From: an uncultured Azospirillum sp. | GTDB taxonomy: Bacteria > Pseudomonadota > Alphaproteobacteria > RF32 > CAG-239 | Length of the DNA stretch: 5,231 nt | Direction of reading: 5' to 3' | Assembly: GCA_902489675.1 (NCBI GenBank) | Contig: CABUAP010000103.1 | Location: 1 to 5,231 of the forward strand | In this document: positions 1-5,231 of the stretch, piece after piece | Layout of the letters: each line of letters opens with the position of its first letter | Position numbering within the stretch: position 1 is the first letter of the stretch | The notes under the pieces: model-generated | The model's database searches: none | Told to the model about the DNA's origin: nothing | The model's input: the letters and a program-made list of their open reading frames with translations, nothing else | Translations under genes and position numbers: made by a program

Positions 1-72
1 ATCCGGCGCACTTCTGACATCTTCGGTTCCGGCCACTTCCACCGCTATTCTGAACAATTTACTGTCTATCAC
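1..72 (-). CDS. Possible 5' end of a gene downstream of clpB, cut by the window edge
   Basis: On the minus strand a GTG at 72-70 overlaps the clpB TGA stop (69-71), and its frame stays open for 24 codons to the left edge, reading VIDSKLFRIAVEVAGTEDVR and four more residues. It is the only minus-strand frame without a stop here. The stop/start overlap would fit translational coupling to clpB, and no terminator hairpin follows clpB in these 68 bases. Against it, there is no clear Shine-Dalgarno sequence, the stretch is short, and it uses ATA and AGA codons. I do not recognise the product. It could equally be an untranslated clpB tail, or a later ATG at 20-18 in another frame could be the start of the next gene. 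Confidence 0.25.
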   Translation of the reverse strand, partial: MIDSKLFRIAVEVAGTEDVRSAPD

Positions 73-2648
73 GATTTTTCTATCTCTAACTCATTGTTAT
101 CTACAACGATCTCGGCGGTATCGTTTTCTCCGATTCGCCCATCAAGGATCGCAAAAGCCAGTTTATTCTCAACCTGGTTTTTTAGCAAGCGTTTTAACGG
201 TCGGGCACCGTAAATTTCATCATACCCGTTGTCGGCAATCCACTTGACCGCCGCATCGCTGATATGCAGTTTGATATTGCGCTCGGCCAGCCGTTTTTCA
301 ATATTTTTCAACTGAATTTCGGCAATCTGCTTAATATCTTCCTTATTCAGCTTATGGAAAATGCTGATTTCATCAATTCGGTTAATAAACTCCGGCCGGA
401 AAGAGGCTTTGACCACTTCCATCACCGCCTCAGCCACCGCTTTGGCATCACTCTTATCATCGGCTCTTGCCAAAATATCCGACCCCAAATTGGAAGTCAT
501 AATGATAATCGTGTTCTTGAAATCAACCGTACGTCCTTTACCGTCAGTCAAACGCCCGTCATCCAAAACTTGCAGCAGCACGTTAAAGATATCCGGATGC
601 GCTTTTTCCACCTCATCAAACAAGATAACCTGATACGGCCGGCGACGGACAGCTTCGGTCAGAACGCCGCCTTCCTCATAACCGACATATCCCGGCGGAG
701 AACCGATCAGACGCGCTACCGCGTGTTTCTCCATATATTCCGACATATCGATTCTCAACATTGCCGTTTCATCATTAAACAAAAACTCGGCCAATGCTTT
801 GCTCAGCTCGGTCTTGCCGACCCCGGTCGGCCCCAGAAACAAGAAAGAACCAATCGGTTGCCGATGATCGCCAATCCCGGCCCTCGAGCGGCGAACGGCA
901 TTTGCTACCGCGCGGATGGCATCTTTTTGTCCCACTACCCGATGACCGAGATAATCTTCCATGTGCAGCAGCTTTTCCTTTTCGCCTTCAAGCATTTTGT
1001 CAACCGGGATCCCCGTCCATTTGGAAACCACCTCGGCAATCGATTCGTCGGTCACCACTTTCTCAGCCCGGCCTCTCTTTTCTTTGGCCAGATTTTCAAG
1101 TTCCTTCATTTTCTTTTCCAAATCGGGGATCAACCCATATTGCAACTCGCCGGCCTTTTCAAACTGACCGTTGCGCTGAGCAATGGCAACTTCTATTTTG
1201 GCCTTATCCAGCTTGTCTTTGACTTCCGTCAAATCGGCCAGGCTCTGCTTTTCGGCCTTCCACTTGTCGTTCAGACTGCGGGCTTTTTCTTCCAGATCGG
1301 CCGTTTCTTTCTCAATCTCGGCCAAACGTTTTTCCGACTGCTCGTCATGTTCCTTTTTCAACGCTTCGCGTTCAATTTTCAACTGCATGATTTTACGATC
1401 GAGATTGTCCAGTTCTTCCGGCTTGGAATCAATAGCCATTCGAAGCGAACTCGCAGCCTCATCCATCAGATCAATCGCCTTGTCGGGCAGGAAACGATCG
1501 GTAATATAGCGGTTAGAAAGCGTCGCCGCGGCAATTAATGCGGAATCGGAAATCCGCACGCCGTGGTGCAGTTCAAATTTTTCCTTAATCCCGCGCAAAA
1601 TGGAAATTGTTTCCTCAACCGTCGGTTCGGTCACAAATACCGGCTGAAAACGTCGCGCCAGCGCCGCATCCTTTTCCACATATTTTTTATATTCGGACAA
1701 CGTCGTCGCCCCCAAACAATGCAGTTCTCCGCGCGCCAATGCCGGTTTCAGCAGGTTTGAAGCATCCATTGACCCTTCCGATGCGCCGGCGCCGACAATT
1801 GTGTGCATTTCGTCAATAAACAATATAATTCCGCCGTTTGAAGCTTCCACGTCTTTCAGCACCGCTTTCAAACGCTCCTCAAACTCACCGCGAAATTTTG
1901 CTCCGGCAATCAGCGCCCCCATATCAAGCGCCAACAAACGCTTGCCGCGCAGACTTTCCGGCACATCATTGTTAACAATCCGCATTGCCAACCCCTCGAC
2001 AATCGCCGTTTTGCCCACGCCCGGTTCGCCGATCAACACCGGATTATTTTTGGTACGCCGCGACAAAACCTGAATGGTACGGCGAATTTCGTGCTCGCGT
2101 CCGATGACCGGATCCAGTTTGCCTTCTTTGGCTTTGCCGGTAATATCAATGGCAAATTTCTTCAAGGCCTCAAAATTGTCTTCGGCAGATTCGCTGTCGG
2201 CCAAACGCCCCTGACGATATTCGCTGATTGCCCGGTTGAGCTTAACCGGGTCAACACCGTTTTGCCGCAAAACATCATAAGCCTTGTTGCCGGCAACGGT
2301 TGCAAGCGTTTGCAGCAGCCGTTCAACGGTCACAAACTTGTCGTTGGCCTTATCGGCAATTTTTTCCGCTTCCAACAATACCGCGCTGAAGTCCTGCGCC
2401 ATCACCGTCTGCACGCCGGCACCGGACACGGCCGGGATCTTGTTCAGCTCGGCTTCCGTATCGCGGCGAATCAGTTGCAAATTACCGCCGGACTTTTCAA
2501 TCAAACTTTCAACCGTTGCATCTTTTGCTTCCAGCATCGCCTGCAGCAAATAAAGCGGCGTCACATATTGATGCCGACGTCCGACCGCCAGGTCAACCGC
2601 ATTTTTAATCAGTTCTTGCGAACGAGTGGTAAATTTTTCCATATTCAT
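69..2648 (-). CDS. clpB: ATP-dependent protein disaggregase ClpB (Hsp100), complete
   Basis: ClpB is the cytosolic Hsp100 ring hexamer that threads aggregated proteins through its pore, working with DnaK/DnaJ/GrpE after heat stress. All expected parts are present in order: a Clp N-domain (about 1-145); ATPase module 1 with Walker A GEPGVGKT (207-214), Walker B ILFIDE (275-280) and the arginine pair in ARRF (331-334); a long charged coiled-coil middle domain (about 408-526), which separates ClpB from ClpA and ClpX; and ATPase module 2 with Walker A GPTGVGKT (606-613), Walker B VILFDE (674-679), pore loop GYVGY (653-657), FRPEFINRID (750-759) and sensor-2 GARPLKR (814-820). At 859 residues it matches the usual length of about 857. 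The first ATG (2648) is preferred over the one two codons later because GAGGAG lies 8 bases before it. Module 1's pore loop reads GAKFRGEF, with Phe252 where E. coli has Tyr. The gene appears intact and heat-shock regulated. Confidence 0.98.
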   Translation of the reverse strand: MNMEKFTTRSQELIKNAVDLAVGRRHQYVTPLYLLQAMLEAKDATVESLIEKSGGNLQLIRRDTEAELNKIPAVSGAGVQTVMAQDFSAVLLEAEKIADKANDKFVTVERLLQTLATVAGNKAYDVLRQNGVDPVKLNRAISEYRQGRLADSESAEDNFEALKKFAIDITGKAKEGKLDPVIGREHEIRRTIQVLSRRTKNNPVLIGEPGVGKTAIVEGLAMRIVNNDVPESLRGKRLLALDMGALIAGAKFRGEFEERLKAVLKDVEASNGGIILFIDEMHTIVGAGASEGSMDASNLLKPALARGELHCLGATTLSEYKKYVEKDAALARRFQPVFVTEPTVEETISILRGIKEKFELHHGVRISDSALIAAATLSNRYITDRFLPDKAIDLMDEAASSLRMAIDSKPEELDNLDRKIMQLKIEREALKKEHDEQSEKRLAEIEKETADLEEKARSLNDKWKAEKQSLADLTEVKDKLDKAKIEVAIAQRNGQFEKAGELQYGLIPDLEKKMKELENLAKEKRGRAEKVVTDESIAEVVSKWTGIPVDKMLEGEKEKLLHMEDYLGHRVVGQKDAIRAVANAVRRSRAGIGDHRQPIGSFLFLGPTGVGKTELSKALAEFLFNDETAMLRIDMSEYMEKHAVARLIGSPPGYVGYEEGGVLTEAVRRRPYQVILFDEVEKAHPDIFNVLLQVLDDGRLTDGKGRTVDFKNTIIIMTSNLGSDILARADDKSDAKAVAEAVMEVVKASFRPEFINRIDEISIFHKLNKEDIKQIAEIQLKNIEKRLAERNIKLHISDAAVKWIADNGYDEIYGARPLKRLLKNQVENKLAFAILDGRIGENDTAEIVVDNNELEIEKS

Positions 2649-2656
2649 AAGTTTTT

Positions 2657-2662
2657 CTCCTC
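2657..2662 (-). promoter_or_regulatory. Ribosome binding site of clpB
   Basis: GAGGAG on the minus strand lies 8 bases before the ATG at 2648 and 14 before the next in-frame ATG at 2642. This spacing decides in favour of the MNMEKF start. Confidence 0.85.
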
Positions 2663-2670
2663 AATTTTAA

Positions 2671-2700
2671 ATATAAGAAACAGGGAGAAGCAAAATCAAG
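2671..2700 (-). promoter_or_regulatory. Sigma32-like heat-shock promoter of clpB
   Basis: On the minus strand, CTTGATT begins at 2700 and CTTATAT lies at 2677-2671. The alphaproteobacterial heat-shock promoter is CTTG, 17-18 bases, CYTATNT. Here both boxes match exactly (the CTTG core and all fixed positions of CYTATNT), with a slightly long 19-base gap. Transcription would start near 2664, giving a very short leader of about 16 bases that begins almost at the Shine-Dalgarno sequence. The position in front of clpB, a classic sigma32 target, supports the call. The long spacer and short leader are the reasons for caution. Confidence 0.55.
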
Positions 2701-2744
2701 TTAAGGAATAGAAATAGTTAGAAAAAAACAAATAAACGCTATTT

Positions 2745-2766
2745 GCGGCAATAAAACGATCGTTTT
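2745..2766 (+). repeat. 22-bp direct repeat, copy 1 (contains most of a palindrome)
   Basis: The sequence is GCGGCA, then ATAAAACGATCGTTTT. It matches copy 2 at 2830-2851 at 19 of 22 positions, in the same orientation and exactly 85 bases upstream. It overlaps the perfect palindrome at 2750-2769. It lies about 100 bases upstream of the clpB start codon and 117 bases upstream of the glycosyltransferase start. Binding by a regulator is an inference. Confidence 0.6.
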
Positions 2767-2769
2767 ATT
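2750..2769. repeat. Perfect 20-bp palindrome, operator-like
   Basis: AATAAAACGA is followed directly by its exact reverse complement, with no loop. A palindrome without a loop and without a following T-run in a GC-rich stem looks more like a dimeric-regulator site than a terminator. It sits between the divergent clpB and glycosyltransferase genes, upstream of the proposed heat-shock promoter. The cognate protein is unknown. Confidence 0.6.
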
Positions 2770-2808
2770 TTAGGTTAAAACTTATTATAAAAATTATATA
2801 TTGTCAAT
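2763..2808. promoter_or_regulatory. AT-rich block, probable promoter zone for the glycosyltransferase
   Basis: Only 5 of these 46 bases are G or C, and the block lies between the two direct-repeat copies. It contains several -10-like hexamers on the plus strand, such as TATATT at 2797-2802, but no convincing -35 partner. On the minus strand a perfect TTGACA (2807-2802) and a perfect TATAAT (2789-2784) are only 12 bases apart, too close for an ordinary sigma70 promoter. A promoter is expected here because the plus-strand gene needs one, but the exact site is not resolved. Confidence 0.35.
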
Positions 2809-2829
2809 TGGTTAGCATTTTAGAGCGGT

Positions 2830-2851
2830 GCGGCAGAAAAACGATCCTTTT
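2830..2851 (+). repeat. 22-bp direct repeat, copy 2
   Basis: The sequence is GCGGCA, then GAAAAACGATCCTTTT, matching copy 1 at 19 of 22 positions. Its core is an imperfect palindrome (2837-2852) with one mismatched pair. It lies 31 to 53 bases upstream of the glycosyltransferase start codon, so it would fall in the promoter-proximal region or leader of that gene. Confidence 0.6.
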
Positions 2852-2869
2852 TTTGTTTCACTACCTTTT

Positions 2870-2874
2870 GGGAG
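2870..2874 (+). promoter_or_regulatory. Ribosome binding site of the tandem glycosyltransferase gene
   Basis: GGGAG lies 8 bases before the ATG at 2883, supporting MNTPKIS as the true N-terminus. The first conserved strand of the glycosyltransferase fold begins at residue 6, as is usual for this family. Confidence 0.75.
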
Positions 2875-2882
2875 CCTAACCG

Positions 2883-4916
2883 ATGAACACACCGAAAATT
2901 TCTGTCATCATCCCTGTTTTCAACGTCGAAAAATATCTCCGCCAATGCCTTGACAGCGTTGTCGAACAAACTTTTTCCGACATCGAAATCATCTGTATCA
3001 ACGATGGTTCGACCGACGGCAGCCCGAAAATTTTGCAGGAATATGCCGCCCGCGATCCCCGCATCCGCATGATCAACCAAATCAACAAGGGACTTTCTGC
3101 CGCCCGCAATGCCGGTCTTAAAATCGCACGGGCGGAATACATATTCTTTATCGATTCCGATGACTGGATCGAACCAAATACGCTGGAAAAATTGCTTGCG
3201 GCGGCAGAAAGAACCAACGCCGATCTAATCTGCGTTCACTTCCGCGTATTTGCCGAAACCGAAGCCGATCAACCACAAGTCGAGGATAAACAAAAATATT
3301 TCGATCAATCGGAACAAACACCGGAAGGAGGCCGGCCGTTTTCCGACAACCCGCGAAAAATTCACGTTGTCGTCAACGGCAAACTGCACAAAAAAAGCAT
3401 TATCGAAAAATTTGCTCTTTCCTTTCCCGCCGAACGACTGATCTATGAAGACGAATATTGGGCCTGGGCTTATGGGGTTCATTGTGCAACTTATTTTTAT
3501 TTGCCCGAACAATTGTACAACTACCGTATCCATCAAAATTCAATTACCGGCCAAGAAATAAATACTGCCCGACCGCTTGATATCATCGACATTAACCTGT
3601 TAACGGCTAAAGAACTGCAGCGTTTTGGCCTGCTGAAACAACACTTGCCTCCGTTGGAAGAAATCTTTAATCAAAACCTGTTCGCCGCTTTGTTTAAAAG
3701 CGGTATCGCCAACTATGAAAAAGCTCGGAGCAAAATGGCCGGCTATTTGCAAATTCCCGGAATCTCGGAAAATTTCAGCAAGAACATCTCGTCCTTATCA
3801 GCAGCAGAATTTCCGCTTTCGGTTATTATCCCTGTATACAATACAGCCCCGTGGCTTGAAGACTGTCTTAACAGCCTTTTGAACCAAAGTACCGATCTTT
3901 TTGAAATCATCTGTGTCAATGACGGTTCTACCGATAACAGTCTGCAAATTTTGGAAAAATATGCTGCAAACAATCCGCGCATCCGTATCATAAATCAAGA
4001 AAACCGCGGCTCGGCTGCTGCCCGCAATACCGGTTTGGCCGCTGCCAAGGGAAAATACATCACCTTTGTCGATTCTGATGACTGGGTAGAACCGTCATTG
4101 GTCAAACAAACCTTTATCTATATGCAGCATCGCCAATTGGATATACTCATTTTCCGTTTGCGCAAATATAACCCGCAGACTCAAAAGTTCTGTTACAATC
4201 CCTATCACGCTTTCCCGTCAAAACTGCCCTATTTTTCCATCAACAGCAGCCCCAAAGATGCTGTTTTGCTGGCCTCTCTTCCGCAGGAAGCCTGTGCAAA
4301 AGTTTATCGGCGTAGTTTTCTGAACGAAAATAATCTCAGCTTTTGCGAAAGCATTACCCAGGGAGAAGACGAAATTTTCAATTTGCAATGCCTGCCTTAT
4401 GTCAAAAAATACGGTATTTTGAAAGAGAACTTGTATAACTACCGGTATCCGCGCGAAGGATCCATTATGTCAAGCATCAAAAATCACGAACCGGAAACGC
4501 TTACCACTATTTTCGACCTGCTCAACCATATTTGTACACTACACCAAAATCAAGTGGATGAAAAAATAAAAGAAGCACTGACTGCGCGTTATCTTCTTCA
4601 TATCAGCGACCTTATCAAAAACTATCCGATTTTTACCAATCATTACTGCTATCAAACGCTGCGTCAGCAGTTAAAGAAAAATAAAACTGCCTTTCGCAAA
4701 CGCGGCCATCTCCGACCGGAAACATACAGACAAATCAAAAAAATTCTCTGCCACAGCTGGTTCCGACACCAAAGCGCCCTTCTCTTGTCTGCAGCTGCCC
4801 ATACCACCGTCGGAAAAACATTTACGACCGGTTGGAACTTCACCAAGTCATATTTTCTGTTCCCTTGGTATGTTTACAAAATTTATAAACTGCTCAAAAA
4901 CAGCAAGCATTTTTAA
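2883..4916 (+). CDS. Tandem two-domain family 2 glycosyltransferase
   Basis: This is a predicted nucleotide-sugar glycosyltransferase with two GT-A (GT2) domains, each likely to transfer a sugar from an activated donor to a lipid-linked or polysaccharide acceptor at the inner face of the inner membrane. Domain 1 (about 6-228) has SVIIPVFN (7-14), NDGSTD (40-45), the metal-binding DSDDW (91-95), NGKLHKKS (165-172), YEDEYW (188-193) and LYNYR (211-215). Domain 2 (about 312-534) repeats these as SVIIPVYN, NDGSTD (346-351), DSDDW (397-401), CAKVYRRS (471-478), GEDEIF (494-499) and LYNYR (517-521). Every motif is offset by exactly 306 residues, so both domains look catalytically complete. The C-terminal part (about 535-677) is helical and basic, and ends in an aromatic, basic tail (SYFLFPWYVYKIYKLLKN, 656-673) that may bind the membrane. 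There is no signal peptide or clear transmembrane helix. The gene stands alone, divergent from clpB. Donor, acceptor and product are unknown; capsule, lipopolysaccharide or exopolysaccharide synthesis is the likely context. Confidence 0.93.
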   Translation: MNTPKISVIIPVFNVEKYLRQCLDSVVEQTFSDIEIICINDGSTDGSPKILQEYAARDPRIRMINQINKGLSAARNAGLKIARAEYIFFIDSDDWIEPNTLEKLLAAAERTNADLICVHFRVFAETEADQPQVEDKQKYFDQSEQTPEGGRPFSDNPRKIHVVVNGKLHKKSIIEKFALSFPAERLIYEDEYWAWAYGVHCATYFYLPEQLYNYRIHQNSITGQEINTARPLDIIDINLLTAKELQRFGLLKQHLPPLEEIFNQNLFAALFKSGIANYEKARSKMAGYLQIPGISENFSKNISSLSAAEFPLSVIIPVYNTAPWLEDCLNSLLNQSTDLFEIICVNDGSTDNSLQILEKYAANNPRIRIINQENRGSAAARNTGLAAAKGKYITFVDSDDWVEPSLVKQTFIYMQHRQLDILIFRLRKYNPQTQKFCYNPYHAFPSKLPYFSINSSPKDAVLLASLPQEACAKVYRRSFLNENNLSFCESITQGEDEIFNLQCLPYVKKYGILKENLYNYRYPREGSIMSSIKNHEPETLTTIFDLLNHICTLHQNQVDEKIKEALTARYLLHISDLIKNYPIFTNHYCYQTLRQQLKKNKTAFRKRGHLRPETYRQIKKILCHSWFRHQSALLLSAAAHTTVGKTFTTGWNFTKSYFLFPWYVYKIYKLLKNSKHF

Positions 4917-4953
4917 TATTGTAATTATACCGGACAAACAAAGATCATGATTC

Positions 4954-4994
4954 AAAAAAGAACGGAAAGCGGTTTGAAACCGTTTTCCGTTCTT
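4954..4994 (-). terminator. Rho-independent terminator, oriented for the minus-strand gene at the right edge
   Basis: Arms at 4958-4974 and 4978-4994 form a 17-bp stem with one G-T (G-U) pair and a 3-base loop. Read on the minus strand, the stem runs into six T residues (complement of the A-run 4954-4959), the classical arrangement, and begins 21 bases after the stop codon at 5016. On the plus strand the stem is followed by GATATTCTG without a T-run, so termination of the glycosyltransferase transcript (stop at 4916) would be weaker, though the stem is strong enough for a bidirectional role. Confidence 0.85.
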
Positions 4995-5015
4995 GATATT
5001 CTGTCAAAACAATCC

Positions 5016-5231
5016 TTATAATCCACGGTTTTTTAATTCTACATTCACCATTTCTAATGAAATCGAAATATCTTCCCCACTCATTACAAAGTTGTCCTGC
5101 TTCTGCAGTTCAAGCAAATGTTTTTTCGTTTCCTTCAATTCTTCGTCCGAAGCTTGTTCAAGCATATATTGCTGCAAAACCAGAGACAAATAAATCACAC
5201 CCAGAAACAAAGCACAACACGATAGATCGGA
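5016..5231 (-). CDS. Unrecognised protein, C-terminal 71 residues (gene cut by the window edge)
   Basis: On the minus strand the frame is open from the right edge to a TAA at 5018-5016. A hydrophobic stretch (LSCCALFLGVIYLSLVL) that could be a membrane or buried helix comes first. It is followed by a charged, probably helical segment (EELKETKKHLLELQKQ) and an acidic C-terminus ending VELKNRGL. The only in-frame ATG with a good tail, at 5165-5163, has no Shine-Dalgarno sequence, and the TTG at 5210-5208 is no better supported, so the true start probably lies outside the window. The well-formed terminator 21 bases after the stop supports a real transcribed gene ending here. It is convergent with the glycosyltransferase. 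I cannot assign a family or function; a short ORF starting inside the window is the alternative. Confidence 0.6.
   Translation of the reverse strand, partial: SDLSCCALFLGVIYLSLVLQQYMLEQASDEELKETKKHLLELQKQDNFVMSGEDISISLEMVNVELKNRGL

Noticed and set aside
264..1538. A 424-codon open frame on the plus strand, opposite clpB
   Set aside because: It lies wholly antisense to a clearly conserved ClpB, has no ribosome binding site and its translation resembles no protein; long antisense frames are common opposite biased coding sequence.
2202..2212. Possible internal translation start in clpB (AGGGG then TTG at residue 149), near the place where E. coli makes its short ClpB form
   Set aside because: The gap between AGGGG and TTG is only 3 bases, too short for efficient initiation, and TTG is a weak start codon; the match in position may be chance.
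2091..2711. A 206-codon plus-strand frame covering the 5' end of clpB and part of its upstream region
   Set aside because: Antisense to the ClpB N-domain and across its promoter and ribosome binding site, with no start signal or recognisable motif.
2784..2807. Perfect TTGACA and TATAAT hexamers on the minus strand upstream of clpB
   Set aside because: They are separated by only 12 bases instead of about 17, so they do not form a standard sigma70 promoter; at the proper spacing the hexamer is TAAGTT, a poor -10 box.
2812..2829. TTAGCA resembling half of a CIRCE (HrcA) heat-shock operator
   Set aside because: CIRCE needs TTAGCACTC, nine bases, GAGTGCTAA. Only six bases of the left half match and the right half is absent.
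2820..3217. Minus-strand open frames over the start of the glycosyltransferase gene
   Set aside because: They mirror the conserved GT2 domain on the opposite strand and have no independent support. The similar frames at 3743-3998 recur at the second domain because the two domains resemble each other.
4993..5193. A 66-codon plus-strand frame at the right end
   Set aside because: It starts inside the terminator stem and is antisense to the minus-strand frame, which is better supported by its correctly oriented terminator.

Overview
The window looks like chromosomal DNA from an alphaproteobacterium. The main evidence is the ClpB sequence (for example its SKPEELD..DRKI.QLKIEREALKKE segment at the start of the middle domain) together with a CTTG/CTTATAT heat-shock-type promoter in front of it. 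I cannot name a genus. A gut or other uncultured lineage is possible but is only a guess.

Layout: (1) Bases 1-72, minus strand: a short reading frame that overlaps the clpB stop and runs off the left edge. It may be the start of a coupled downstream gene, but support is weak. (2) 69-2648, minus strand: a complete clpB, encoding the 859-residue ClpB disaggregase with both ATPase modules intact. (3) 2649-2882: a divergent intergenic region. It holds the clpB ribosome binding site, a sigma32-like promoter, a perfect 20-bp palindrome inside one copy of a 22-bp direct repeat, a very AT-rich block, the second repeat copy, and the ribosome binding site of the next gene. (4) 2883-4916, plus strand: a 677-residue protein with two complete family 2 (GT-A fold) glycosyltransferase domains in tandem, probably for a cell-surface polysaccharide. 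(5) 4954-4994: a strong stem-loop terminator oriented for the minus strand. (6) 5016-5231, minus strand: the 3' end of an unrecognised gene, convergent with the glycosyltransferase and running off the right edge.

The genes do not form an obvious pathway. clpB is a stress chaperone and the glycosyltransferase is an envelope-biosynthesis enzyme transcribed divergently; their only visible link is the shared control region. The glycosyltransferase is visibly less GC-rich than clpB, as is common for surface-polysaccharide genes. No mobile element, CRISPR array, tRNA or rRNA was seen. The parts most worth a second look are the exact 306-residue register between the two glycosyltransferase domains and the repeated palindromic motif in the divergent promoter region. 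I see no convincing evidence of an entirely new system.
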